Below, piece by piece: positions 36,755 to 46,601 of a stretch of 64,000 nt of DNA (its first letter is position 1; each line of letters starts with the position of its first letter). Under the pieces are notes generated by a model. It was not told the DNA's origin. It searched no databases and saw nothing but the letters and a program-made list of their open reading frames with translations. The position numbers were made by a program, and so were the translations under genes. This stretch comes from JAWKZG01 sp041396125 (GTDB lineage: Bacteria > Pseudomonadota > Gammaproteobacteria > Competibacterales > Competibacteraceae), in assembly GCA_041396125.1 (NCBI GenBank), contig JAWKZG010000015.1:72476-136475 (forward strand), read 5' to 3'.

Positions 36755-37081
36755 TTATAAGTGCTCTTCCAGAAAGGTCGAAAGCTGGGATTTGGACAAG
36801 GCACCGACTTTAGTCGCTTCGACATTGCCGTCTCGAAACAGCATCAATGTCGGAATACCCCGGATGCCGTACTTGGGCGGCGTGTTGGGGTTTTCGTCGA
36901 TATTCAGCTTGGCGACTTTCAGTTTGCCGCTGTACTGGCCGGAAATCTCGTCCAGAATCGGTGCTATCATTTTGCACGGGCCGCACCATTCAGCCCAATA
37001 ATCGACCAAAACCGGGGTTTCAGAATGTAATACCTCGTTTTCAAAGGTATCGTCGGTAACGTATACGATTTGATTGCTCAC
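36755..37081 (-). CDS. trxA: Thioredoxin 1
   Basis: A 108-residue cytoplasmic disulfide reductase. Active site WCGPC in [16 protein letters not shown], the conserved cis-Pro in [10 protein letters not shown] and C-terminal LSTFLEEHL. The start is GTG with GGAGG 6 bases upstream. It precedes rho by about 200 bp on the same strand. Confidence 0.97.
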   Translation of the reverse strand: MSNQIVYVTDDTFENEVLHSETPVLVDYWAEWCGPCKMIAPILDEISGQYSGKLKVAKLNIDENPNTPPKYGIRGIPTLMLFRDGNVEATKVGALSKSQLSTFLEEHL

Positions 37082-37479
37082 GATGTGCCTCCGTTGGCTC
37101 GGTGAGGACTATGCTGAAGTTTCAGTGATATAAATACAGAGTTAACGAAGAATGGGGTGAAAGGGCTTGCTTGTAAAATCAAACAGTAAAACCAAATGAT
37201 TACACGCTTAGGAGCTACAGTCAGCAGCCGTTCGGTTACAATACCAATATGCTTATTTCAGACCAAGCAGCGCAAGATTGCAAGGCTTGTTTGATAAATA
37301 TCATGATTGCCCAGTGCTATTGCAGCCTGGTGGAGGTGCTGAGCAGCAGGAATGGCGGCCTATGGTGGGCATATGATGTATTTTATAAGCCAAGGCTGCT
37401 CCTCCCTGAAGTACATTGAAACGATTACATTGCAATGATCTAATGATCAATAATCACACGGCGGATACAACAACGCGAT
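37082..37479. other. Intergenic region between trxA and rhlB
   Basis: About 400 bases between divergent genes. It must hold both promoters, but I cannot fix them. No convincing gene or RNA is seen. Confidence 0.4.
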
Positions 37480-38748
37480 ATGGAAAAAAATCATCTTTCT
37501 ACAGTTCCCTTTAATAAACTTCCACTCTCCGAACCTTTGCTGGAGAGCCTTGAAGACCACGGATTAACGTATTGTACCCCGATTCAGGCTGCTACGCTGC
37601 CGTTGGCTCTGGAAGGCAAAGATCTGGCCGGCCAGGCACAAACGGGCACTGGTAAAACAGCCGCCTTCCTGCTGGCTATTTTGCATTATCTGATGGAAAC
37701 CCCGGTACGTGAAGGCGAGACCGGCCCTTGGGCCATCGTATTGGCACCAACCCGTGAACTGGCTTTGCAGATTCATAAAGATGCCGAGATATTAGGCTGT
37801 TACACCGGGTTGTCGTTCGCCGCGATCTATGGTGGCACGGGCTACGAATCGCAGCGACGGCAGCTGGAAAAAGGCGTCGACGTGGTGGTAGGTACGCCCG
37901 GTCGGATTATCGATTTTCACAAGCAGGGTGTCCTGCCGCTGAAAAATATTGAAGTTGTTGTCCTGGATGAAGCGGATCGCATGTTCGATCTGGGTTTTGT
38001 GTCCGATATCCGCTATTTGCTGCGTCGCATGCCGCCGCCTGGTCAGCGGATCAATATGCTGTTCTCGGCGACATTGTCAGCGCGGGTGATGGAATTGGCC
38101 TACGAGCACATGAACGATCCGCAGGTGATCAGGATTGAAGCCGATCAGATCACCGCTGACAAAGTCCGGCAAACGCTTTATCACGTCTCATCCCATGACA
38201 AGATTGCGTTATTACTGGGTTTACTGAATCGGGATTCCCCCAAGCGCAGCATGGTTTTTGTCAATACCAAGCGTGCGGCGGAGGATGTCAGCGATTTCCT
38301 GCTGAGCAATGGTTACGATGCCGGCATGTTGTCCGGTGATATTCCGCAGTCAAAACGCGAGCGTTTGCTGGAGAAATTTCAGCGCGGTGATTTACCGATT
38401 CTGGTCGCCACAGATGTCGCTGCACGTGGTCTGCATGTACCTGATGTTTCTCATGTTATTAATTTTGACCTGCCACAGGACCCGGAAGATTATGTGCATC
38501 GGATCGGCCGTACCGCCCGTATCGGTGCCAGTGGGGAAGCGATCAGCCTGGCCTGCGAGGAATATGTCTATTCACTGCCGGACATCGAGGATTTTATTGA
38601 GCAGAAAATCCCGGTGGAATCGGTGGAAAAAGAACTCCTGGCTGAAGTCAAGCCACGCCGGCGGCGGAAAAACCACGGCGCGTTGACGGTGGACGGGGCG
38701 GGCGTCGGCCGACGCGGCGGCGTACTCCTGAGCAGGCCTGAACAATAA
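37480..38748 (+). CDS. rhlB: DEAD-box RNA helicase RhlB
   Basis: A 422-residue ATP-dependent RNA helicase, part of the degradosome in relatives. Q motif (FNKLPLSEPLLESLEDHGLTYCTPIQ), Walker A (AQTGTGKT), DEAD box (VVLDEADRMFD), SAT (FSATLS) and HRIGRTARIG are all present. The last about 30 residues are basic (RRRRKN, then Gly-rich), probably RNA-binding. Position opposite trxA-rho supports RhlB over other DEAD-box members. Confidence 0.93.
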   Translation: MEKNHLSTVPFNKLPLSEPLLESLEDHGLTYCTPIQAATLPLALEGKDLAGQAQTGTGKTAAFLLAILHYLMETPVREGETGPWAIVLAPTRELALQIHKDAEILGCYTGLSFAAIYGGTGYESQRRQLEKGVDVVVGTPGRIIDFHKQGVLPLKNIEVVVLDEADRMFDLGFVSDIRYLLRRMPPPGQRINMLFSATLSARVMELAYEHMNDPQVIRIEADQITADKVRQTLYHVSSHDKIALLLGLLNRDSPKRSMVFVNTKRAAEDVSDFLLSNGYDAGMLSGDIPQSKRERLLEKFQRGDLPILVATDVAARGLHVPDVSHVINFDLPQDPEDYVHRIGRTARIGASGEAISLACEEYVYSLPDIEDFIEQKIPVESVEKELLAEVKPRRRRKNHGALTVDGAGVGRRGGVLLSRPEQ

Positions 38749-38750
38749 AA

Positions 38751-38772
38751 AAACCCCCGTTACCGGGGGTTT
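38751..38772 (+). terminator. Rho-independent terminator after rhlB
   Basis: AAACCCCCG and CGGGGGTTT pair across a 4-base loop, 2 bp after the stop codon, with A and T runs on either side. It may work in both directions. The next 270 bases to 39038 hold no feature I can name. Confidence 0.85.
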
Positions 38773-39038
38773 AACACGCTACTAGGAGGAGATTCGAGCG
38801 TCAGCTATTGGCTGCACGCAACTGTAGATATAGCATGTCTCATGCCAACCCATAAAAATAATAAAAATCAATGAGATAAAAAATAATGATGGACATGTTG
38901 CCCGCGCGCACCAGACTTGACCGGCTCAAAACCAACCGATCAGGTCATTTTGGAACCGCTGCGTGAGTGCGTAAAGAATCGTGAGAAGAGTAGCGTGTAG
39001 AACAGCTGTATCGAGAAAACAGCGGTCTGCGACCGGTC

Positions 39039-40425
39039 TTATTCGATCTGATAATCCTTGAGGCGACGTTTCAGAGTGGACAGAGGAATATCCAGCTCCC
39101 GTGCAGTGGCTGTTTTATTGTTGCCGTTGCGGGCCAGCGCTTCGATGATCATCTGTCGTTCGAGCTCTTTCAGATCAGAGCGTGATGCGGATGCACCGCT
39201 GGCGCCTGCCGGTGCAGCTGCCCCAGGTAGTGCTTGACCGGTGGGGCTGGGCGGCGGTTTATAGGCCGTATTCTGTGGCATCGGCATGGCTGTTGGTGCA
39301 CTGCCAGGTAACATCAGATCCGCAACCCTGACCCTGGCTGCTTTTGCACAACACAGCGGCGCGTTCCAGCACGTTACGCAATCCGCGTACATTACCCGGC
39401 CAATGATAGCTTTTAAGGGCTTCCATCGCATCCGGCATGATCTGGCAATTCAGGCCCAGACGCTGAATAAACGATTTGACCAGCAGCGGAATATCCTGGC
39501 TGATATCGCGCAAGGGCGGTACCCGCAGGGTTAGAACCGATAAGCGGTAATACAGATCAGCCCGAAACGAGCCTTCCTGCACCATCATGGCCAGATCGCG
39601 GTGGGTCGCTGCTACGACCCGGACATCGACCCGAACCGGCTGATCCGAGCCTATCGGTGTAACTTCCCGGTTTTCCAGTGCCCGCAGCAGCCTGGGCTGC
39701 AGATCCAATGGCAGTTCGCCTATTTCATCGATAAACAAGGTGCCTTCGTGAGCGCGTCTGAATGCACCTTCGCGACTGCCGGCAGCACCGGTAAACGCGC
39801 CTTTGACGTGCCCGAATAAATCGTTGCGAACCATTTCGTGATCGGTTACCGAGGCATCGAATACCACCAATGAGCCCGGCCGACCGGATAATTCGTGCAG
39901 GGATGCGCGACGAGTTCTTTGCCACAACCGGATTCGCCGTTGATCAGAACTGTAGTGGGGGTATCGGCAACCGCGCGCAGGTAGCCGAACAGTTCCCGCA
40001 TCGGTTCGCTGGCACCGACCAGTTCACCCAGATGGTTTTCTTTCGGGATACGGAAATGGTGTTCTTCGGTGCGTAATTGTATGGATAACTGTGAATAACC
40101 AATAGTGCAGGAGGTATCGGGGTTAGACGCTTCCGTGACACGTAACTGCCCAACAAAAGTGCCGTTGGTGGAGCCGAGATCACGGATCAGCAACCCCGTT
40201 TGTGACATGTATTTCTGCGTGATGGCGGGATACAGCACGATCCGTGAGTACAACATCATTATCCAGTGCTGTTCCGATCCGGATCACAGGCAATGAATAA
40301 GACCCTTGCAGGCCGGTGTCAGGGCCACCATTAACCACAATATCCACGGCTTCGAATTCGATCCGTCGGCTATCGTCGGTAATGATGCGAATGGCTTCAG
40401 TGCGGTTGTCGTCTATGCTTGACAT
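39039..40425 (-). pseudogene. FHA-domain sigma-54-dependent activator (FHA - AAA+ - Fis HTH), three frameshifts
   Basis: Enhancer-binding protein of about 460 residues. The FHA domain (SRHHAEIHV, LGSTNGTFV) lies where a receiver domain is usual, so input is probably a phosphothreonine. The AAA+ domain has Walker A (GESGCGKE), the sigma-54 contact loop GAFTGA, Walker B (LFIDEIGELP) and WPGNVR. The Fis-type helix-turn-helix is at the end (NNKTATARELDIPLSTLKRRL). The frame shifts near 40197 (extra G), 39906 (missing G) and 39326 (extra G); correcting them gives a full protein. Target genes unknown; this is not NtrC. Confidence 0.85.
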
Positions 40426-40542
40426 AAAACTGCTAGCATTGGCTGGCTCACGGTAATTCTACCATCTATCTATAGTTGTGTGGTGCGCTAACGTCAAGTT
40501 ATCGACGCATGACAAATACCGGTTCGGCATTTGGGTCATGCC

Positions 40543-41472
40543 CTAAGTAGTCGTTTTACCCTGTTGCAATATGCGATCAGCCTGCAGTAATTGCAGCATG
40601 GCTTGCGCGGCATTGGATAAGGTGCGACCACTGTGATGCACGGTACCCAGTGTGCGGCTCACCTGGAAGTGTTCGACGGGCAGCATGCACAGTCCGGTGT
40701 CATGCATACTGGCCGGCAAGACGCTCCAGCCCAGCCCTACGCTGACCATCATTTTTATCGTTTCCAGATAATTGGTGGAAAAAGCGACTTTCAGATCAAT
40801 GCCGTAACGCTGGAAAAAGGTGTCCACCAGGCGCCGGGTAAAGGTGATCTCTCCCGGCAGGATAACCGGATAATCCGCCAGTTGCCGCACTGAAATAGCG
40901 CACTGCTCGGTCAGTGGATGCCCTGGATTGACCATGACCGCTAACGGATCGTCCCATACCGGCTGGATAATCAGTCTGCTGTGTGCTTGTGGCGGCAGGG
41001 TGATAATGCCTAGTTCGGCCTCGCCATGTTCCACCATATCGCAGGCTAGTTCGGAGTCGGTGAAACGTAAGTCCAGCTGAACCTGGGCAAACTGCTCCAC
41101 ATAGCTGCGCAGAAGTGGTGGCAGGTGATGCAAACCGATGTGGTGGCTGGTGGCGATAATCAGTCGACCGGTAACCTGGCCGGACAGATTTGACAGTGCC
41201 CGTCGACAGTCGCGCAGTTCCTGCAGAATTTGTTGGGCTCGCGGCAGTAAGGTGCGCCCGGCTTCGGTCAACTGAACCTGCCGGCCCAGACGGTCAAATA
41301 ACCGTACCGCCAGACTTTGCTCCAGGGTGGCAATACGCTTGCTCACCGCCGGCTGAGTCAGGTGCAATTGTTGCGCTGCCAGCGAGAACGACGCATTCTG
41401 CGCTACGGCGATAAATGCATGTAAACTTTCAGTATCCAAGGCGTAAACCCGTGCAATCGCGGATTGATGCAT
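40543..41472 (-). CDS. LysR-family transcriptional regulator, divergent from leuC
   Basis: A 309-residue regulator. The N-terminal winged helix reads FIAVAQNASFSLAAQQLHLTQPAVSKRIATLEQSL, followed by a standard inducer-binding domain (SHHIGLHHLPPLLRSYVEQF). It is transcribed away from leuC across 104 bp. In Pseudomonas a LysR gene holds the same place beside leuCD, so control of leucine synthesis is likely. The first about 12 residues may be an overextension. Confidence 0.88.
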   Translation of the reverse strand: MHQSAIARVYALDTESLHAFIAVAQNASFSLAAQQLHLTQPAVSKRIATLEQSLAVRLFDRLGRQVQLTEAGRTLLPRAQQILQELRDCRRALSNLSGQVTGRLIIATSHHIGLHHLPPLLRSYVEQFAQVQLDLRFTDSELACDMVEHGEAELGIITLPPQAHSRLIIQPVWDDPLAVMVNPGHPLTEQCAISVRQLADYPVILPGEITFTRRLVDTFFQRYGIDLKVAFSTNYLETIKMMVSVGLGWSVLPASMHDTGLCMLPVEHFQVSRTLGTVHHSGRTLSNAAQAMLQLLQADRILQQGKTTT

Positions 41473-41493
41473 AGTCTATTGGATTCTTATTGG

Positions 41494-41508
41494 TTATATA
41501 AAGTATAA
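41494..41508. promoter_or_regulatory. Candidate LysR box between the LysR gene and leuC
   Basis: TTATA-TAAAG-TATAA is a perfect short palindrome containing T-N11-A, placed midway between the divergent starts. A looser ATTC...GAAT symmetry surrounds it. The region is AT-rich, so chance is possible. Confidence 0.35.
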
Positions 41509-41576
41509 AAAATATGAATTTGTTTTATTAATTAACGCGGATTAAGCTTGCTTGATCGAGATTTGGAGATGACATT

Positions 41577-42982
41577 ATGGCGGGTAAAACCCTGTACGAT
41601 AAATTATGGGATGCGCACACAGTGCGTGCCGATGAGGATGGTACGACCTTATTATATATTGACCGGCATCTGGTGCACGAAGTCACCTCGCCACAGGCAT
41701 TTGAAGGGCTGAAACTGGCCAATCGTAAATTGTGGCGGACCGAGTCCATTCTGGCGGTAGCCGATCATAATGTGCCGACCACTGACCGCAGTCACGGCAT
41801 TGACGATCCGATTTCCCGCCTGCAGGTAGACACGCTGGACAACAACTGCGACGAATACGGCGTGGTCGAGTTCAAAATGAATGATCTGCGCCAGGGCATT
41901 GTGCACGTCATCGGCCCGGAGCAAGGTGCAACTCTGCCGGGGATGACAGTGGTTTGTGGTGACTCGTCACACGTCCACGCATGGTGCTTTCGCCACTTCT
42001 GGCAATGGGTATCGGTACCTCGGAAGTTGAGCATGTCATGGCTACGCAGTGCCTGATCACCCAAAAAATGAAGTCCATGCTGGTCAGCGTGAATGGCCAG
42101 GTTGGGCCGGGTGTTACAGCGAAAGATATTGTGCTGGCGGTCATTGGTGAAATCGGCACAGCAGGTGGCACCGGACATGCTATCGAGTTTGCTGGTGAGG
42201 CCATTCGGGCACTGTCGATGGAAGGCCGTATGACCGTCTGTAATATGTCGATTGAAGCCGGCGCGCGCTGTGGCATGGTAGCAGTCGACGATACCACGAT
42301 TGCCTATCTGCAGAACCGGCCCTATGCACCCAAAGGCGAGCGCTGGGAGCAGGCCGTGACAGCCTGGCGTGAGCTGAAATCCGATCCTGACGCTAAGTTC
42401 GACCGGGTGGTGCGGATCGATGCTGCCAGCATTCAGCCGCAGGTTACCTGGGGCACGTCGCCGGAAATGGTTGCGCCGGTCGGCAGCACAGTCCCTGACC
42501 CGACTGCGGAAGCTGATCCGGTCAAGCGTGAGGGTATGGAGCGGGCTATCGACTATATGGCTTTGCAGCCGGGCATGCCCATTACCGATATAGCTGTCGA
42601 TAAGATTTTTATTGGCTCGTGTACTAATTCCCGCATTGAAGATATCCGCGCTGCAGCGGCCGTTGTGAAAGGGCGTAAAGTGGCACCCACTGTCAAACTG
42701 GCGATGGTGGTGCCGGGTTCGGGGCTGATTAAGCAACAGGCCGAGTCTGAGGGCTTGCATCACGTTTTTCTGGACGCCGGCTTCGAATGGCGCGAGCCTG
42801 GCTGCTCGATGTGCCTGGCCATGAATGCCGATAAACTGGAGGCAGGCGAGCGCTGTGCGTCTACTTCCAACCGTAATTTCGAAGGTCGGCAAGGGGCTGG
42901 TGGTCGCACCCATCTGCTCAGCCCGGCGATGGCAGCAGCGGCGGCTATTGCCGGACATTTTGTTGATGTGAGGGAGTTCTGA
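41577..42982 (+). pseudogene. leuC: 3-isopropylmalate dehydratase large subunit, frameshifted
   Basis: Aconitase-type enzyme that isomerises isopropylmalate in leucine synthesis together with LeuD. Iron-sulfur Cys residues are in [11 protein letters not shown] and [12 protein letters not shown]-terminal [16 protein letters not shown] is typical. Two single-T insertions, near 41966 and 41997, push the frame by two. Removing them gives [19 protein letters not shown] and a 467-residue protein of normal length. A housekeeping gene with an intact leuD 2 bp behind suggests sequencing error. Confidence 0.93.
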
Positions 42983-42984
42983 AC

Positions 42985-43623
42985 ATGAAAGCGTTTACCC
43001 AACACACCGGTCTGGTTATGCCGCTGGATCGTGCTAATGTCGATACGGATGCGATTATTCCCAAGCAGTTTTTAAAATCGATCAAACGTACCGGTTTCGG
43101 GCCGAATCTGTTCGATTCCTGGCGTTATTTGGACAAGGGCGAACCAGGGCAGGATCATTCCAAGCGTCCGCTGAATCCGGATTTCGTGCTCAATCAGCCG
43201 CGTTATCAAGGTGCCAGTGTTTTACTGGCACGTAAAAACTTCGGCTGCGGATCGTCACGCGAACATGCAGTATGGGCTCTGGATGATGCCGGTTTTCGCT
43301 GCGTAATTGCACCGAGTTTCGCCGATATTTTCTTCAATAACAGCTTTAAGAGCGGTTTTCTGCCTATCGCACTGGATGAGGCCATCGTCGATAAGCTGTT
43401 CCAGGAGGTTGACGCGGCAGCAGGCTATCAGCTCGCTATTGATCTGGAACAGCAACTGATTACCACCCCGAGCGGTGAGCAGATCCCGTTTGATGTGGAT
43501 CCGTTTCGCAAATACTGCCTGCTCAATGGTCTGGATGATATCGGGCTGACACTGCAACACGCCTATTCGATTCGCGACTACGAACAAAAACGCCGGCAGG
43601 AAGCACCGTGGTTGTTTGAATAA
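42985..43623 (+). CDS. leuD: 3-isopropylmalate dehydratase small subunit
   Basis: A 212-residue swivelling subunit that completes the LeuCD active site. [44 protein letters not shown] and [19 protein letters not shown] are diagnostic. It starts 2 bp after leuC and precedes leuB by 86 bp. Confidence 0.97.
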   Translation: MKAFTQHTGLVMPLDRANVDTDAIIPKQFLKSIKRTGFGPNLFDSWRYLDKGEPGQDHSKRPLNPDFVLNQPRYQGASVLLARKNFGCGSSREHAVWALDDAGFRCVIAPSFADIFFNNSFKSGFLPIALDEAIVDKLFQEVDAAAGYQLAIDLEQQLITTPSGEQIPFDVDPFRKYCLLNGLDDIGLTLQHAYSIRDYEQKRRQEAPWLFE

Positions 43624-43709
43624 GTGCTATTTGCATTCCCGGAAATACCGCTTCGCCCTTTTGTTGTGTGCCCGCGCTATTGGGCGAAGATTGAAATTAG
43701 AGGAACATT

Positions 43710-44786
43710 ATGACGCATAAATTATTGATTCTGCCGGGTGACGGTATCGGACCAGAGATTATCGGTGCGGCCGTACAGGTGCTGGAAGTGCTGGCCCGCG
43801 AGCACGGTCTGGACATTGAGTGGGAGGAAGGTCTGCTGGGCGGTTGCGCCGTGGATGCCAAAGGTAAACCGTTGCCGGATGAAACCCTGGCCAGTGCCCG
43901 GTCTGCTGATGCCATTCTGCTCGGTGCGGTTGGTGGACCGCAGTACGATAAACTGGACCGTCCCTTGCGCCCGGAGCGGGGCCTGCTGGCTTTGCGGCAG
44001 GAACTGGAACTGTTTGCCAATCTGCGCCCGGCTCTGCTGTATCCGCAATTGGCGGCTGCCTCAACCCTGCGGGCGGATATCGTTGCTGGTCTCGATATCA
44101 TGATCTTGCGTGAACTGACCGGCGGCATTTATTTCGGCCAGCCGCGCGGAATCGAAATCCGGGATAACGAGCGGGTGGGTTTCAATACCCTGATCTACCG
44201 CGAATCCGAGATCGAACGCATCGTGCGCGCTGGCTGCGAAATTGCCATGAAACGCAACAAAAAGCTCTGCTCGGTGGATAAAGCCAATGTGCTGGAAGTT
44301 TCCGAGTTATGGCGTGAAGTTGCCGAACGTGTAGCGCAGTCGTATCCCGAGGTCGAGCTCAGCCACATGTATGTGGACAATGCTGCGATGCAGTTGGTGC
44401 GTGCGCCCAAGCAGTTTGATGTGGTCGTGACCAGCAATATGTTCGGCGATATTCTGTCGGATTGCGCCGCTATGTTGACCGGCTCGATCGGCATGTTGCC
44501 GTCGGCCTCGCTGGATGCCAATGGTAAAGGCATGTACGAGCCTATTCACGGTTCTGCCCCGGATATTGCCGGTCGCAACCTGGCGAATCCTCTGGCCACG
44601 ATCCTGTCATTGGCGATGCTGTTACGCTATACCCTGGACCGAAACGATCTGGCCGAGCGGATCGAACAGGCGGTCGGCAAGGTGCTGGATCAGGGGTTGC
44701 GCACGGCCGACATCATGGCTGCAGGTATGACCCAGGTCGGTACCCGCGAGATGGGCGCTGCGGTCGTCGCCGCTCTGGCGGACTGA
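43710..44786 (+). CDS. leuB: 3-isopropylmalate dehydrogenase
   Basis: Oxidises and decarboxylates 3-isopropylmalate with NAD+, third step of the leucine branch. 358 residues. [19 protein letters not shown], substrate-binding Arg residues around [30 protein letters not shown], the Mg2+ site [19 protein letters not shown] and [11 protein letters not shown] are all present. A terminator directly follows. Confidence 0.97.
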   Translation: MTHKLLILPGDGIGPEIIGAAVQVLEVLAREHGLDIEWEEGLLGGCAVDAKGKPLPDETLASARSADAILLGAVGGPQYDKLDRPLRPERGLLALRQELELFANLRPALLYPQLAAASTLRADIVAGLDIMILRELTGGIYFGQPRGIEIRDNERVGFNTLIYRESEIERIVRAGCEIAMKRNKKLCSVDKANVLEVSELWREVAERVAQSYPEVELSHMYVDNAAMQLVRAPKQFDVVVTSNMFGDILSDCAAMLTGSIGMLPSASLDANGKGMYEPIHGSAPDIAGRNLANPLATILSLAMLLRYTLDRNDLAERIEQAVGKVLDQGLRTADIMAAGMTQVGTREMGAAVVAALAD

Positions 44787-44806
44787 ACACTTCTGGCGGG
44801 CAAGCG

Positions 44807-44849
44807 GAATATTGCCGGAGTATGGATGCGTCCGGCATATTCTTTTTTT
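44807..44849 (+). terminator. Rho-independent terminator of the leuCDB operon
   Basis: GAATATTGCCGGA pairs with TCCGGCATATTC (one bulged T), followed by seven T residues. A textbook terminator 21 bp after leuB, so asd is a separate unit. The remaining 160 bp before asd hold its promoter, not resolved. Confidence 0.93.
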
Positions 44850-45009
44850 GATGTAATTCGATGTACAACGTTCTCAGGTTAGAACATTTTCAGGGACTGG
44901 CGACGCTTGGGTGATACCCGCGGGTTAAGTGCACACTAAGCGAATATGCGGATAGCGAATGGACAACGCTTAGCGATATATTGCAAGGATTATTAGAGAG
45001 GTAACGGTT

Positions 45010-46119
45010 ATGCGAGTAGGACTCATCGGTTGGCGTGGTATGGTGGGCTCGGTGCTGATGCAGCGTATGCAGACGGAAGGTGATTTCGCTCTGATCGAGC
45101 CGGTGTTTTTTTCAACCTCCCAGGTGGGTGGGCCGGCGCCTGCTATCGGTAAGGACACTTCGCCGCTGCAGGATGCGTATTCCATCGAGGCATTGCGTGG
45201 TCTGGATGCGATCATTTCCTGCCAGGGTGGGGACTACACCAAACAGGTCTTTAAAGAGCTGCGAGGTGCCGGCTGGCAGGGGTATTGGATCGACGCCGCG
45301 TCGGCGCTGCGTATGGACGACGATGCGATTGTCATCCTGGATCCGGTCAATATGGATGTGATCGAGAAGGCTTTGGCTGCCGGTGTGAAAAATTTTATTG
45401 GTGGCAACTGTACAGTCAGCCTGATGCTGATGGCGATGGGTGGTTTGTTTCGCCAGGGTCTGGTTGAATGGATGAGTGCAATGACCTACCAGGCCGCCAG
45501 TGGTGCCGGTGCTCAAAATATGCGCGAGTTATTGCAGCAAATGGGTGTAGCGCATGCGGCTGTTGCCCCGGCACTGGCCGATCCGGCCTCCGCTATCCTG
45601 GACATCGACCGTCAGGTTGCAGCGACACTGCGCTCGGCGGATTTTCCGACCAGCCAATTTGGCTACCCGCTGGCTGGCAGCCTGCTGCCCTGGATCGACA
45701 AGGATATGGGTGATGGCATGAGCCGCGAGGAATGGAAAGCCGGCGCTGAAACCAACAAAATTCTGGGCCGACAGCGTGATCCTCTGCCGATCGACGGGTT
45801 GTGTGTACGGATTGGGTCGATGCGCTGCCACAGCCAGGCCTTGACGGTGAAGCTGACCCAGGCCGTGCCGTTGGATGAAATCGAAGAAATACTCGGTACT
45901 GCCAACGACTGGGTTAAGGTCATACCCAATGAGCGCGAGGCCAGCCTGCGTGAACTGACACCAGCCAAAGTGACCGGCTCCTTGCAGGTGCCAGTGGGAA
46001 GGTTGCGCAAGCTGGCGATGGGCGATGATTATCTGACCGCGTTCACCTGTGGTGATCAGTTGCTATGGGGCGCTGCTGAGCCTTTGCGCCGCATGTTGCG
46101 TATTCTGCTGCAGCAATAA
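45010..46119 (+). CDS. asd: Aspartate-semialdehyde dehydrogenase
   Basis: Reduces aspartyl phosphate to aspartate semialdehyde, the branch point to lysine, diaminopimelate, threonine and methionine. 369 residues, the gammaproteobacterial type. [18 protein letters not shown] binds NADP. The catalytic Cys is in [10 protein letters not shown] and the His in [15 protein letters not shown] lies 5-6 bases before the ATG. Confidence 0.97.
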   Translation: MRVGLIGWRGMVGSVLMQRMQTEGDFALIEPVFFSTSQVGGPAPAIGKDTSPLQDAYSIEALRGLDAIISCQGGDYTKQVFKELRGAGWQGYWIDAASALRMDDDAIVILDPVNMDVIEKALAAGVKNFIGGNCTVSLMLMAMGGLFRQGLVEWMSAMTYQAASGAGAQNMRELLQQMGVAHAAVAPALADPASAILDIDRQVAATLRSADFPTSQFGYPLAGSLLPWIDKDMGDGMSREEWKAGAETNKILGRQRDPLPIDGLCVRIGSMRCHSQALTVKLTQAVPLDEIEEILGTANDWVKVIPNEREASLRELTPAKVTGSLQVPVGRLRKLAMGDDYLTAFTCGDQLLWGAAEPLRRMLRILLQQ

Positions 46120-46125
46120 AACCTG

Positions 46126-46147
46126 ATCCGCCAGACGCCTGGCGGAT
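46126..46147 (+). terminator. Hairpin after asd, probable terminator
   Basis: ATCCGCCAG and CTGGCGGAT form a 9-bp perfect stem with a 4-base loop, 6 bp after the asd stop codon. No strong T run follows. Confidence 0.6.
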
Positions 46148-46601
46148 AGCTCAATGTGTTTGAATTCCCGGGCGGGCAATCTCCTTGCCAGTCCGGGGTA
46201 TCGCTATTCTTCAATCAATTCCCAATTGCACTGGAAATAGTGCATTATGTAGCAAGTATCCCAGCACTGCTCACCGCTTCTATTTTACTTTTTCAGTGCG
46301 CGCGATGCGCCTGTCAGCCCGTGTTTCTCTGCTTTTCACGGTTGCTGTTTTGGTCTTGAGGCCTGATGGCCTGCGCGAGTTGATATGATATTCAAGATAG
46401 CGGGGTTGCGGTCGATAATTCAAATCGATCACATAGTAATGCAAATTCTCTTCATCACAGCGCGGTGGATAAGCAGAGCCATGGTAGAATTTCAATTAAC
46501 CATGATTCGGTGCTAGCGTTGTATATGGCAATCTCTATATCAAAACGTAAACAAATACTTTCATCGCGGATTGGACTAAAGTATTCAAGTTGGGTAAAGC
46601 A
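46148..46601. other. Intergenic region before fimV
   Basis: About 450 bases. On the minus strand an open frame of 71 codons (46280-46495) begins with TTG, lacks a ribosome binding site and matches no family I know; I do not call it a gene. The fimV promoter must lie here but is not clear. Confidence 0.4.

Noticed and set aside
39039..40425. Programmed frameshifting in the FHA activator
   Set aside because: Three separate shifts in different directions without slippery-site and pseudoknot pairs; ordinary indels explain them.
46280..46495. 71-codon minus-strand frame upstream of fimV
   Set aside because: TTG start, no ribosome binding site, no family likeness; kept only as a note in the intergenic entry.
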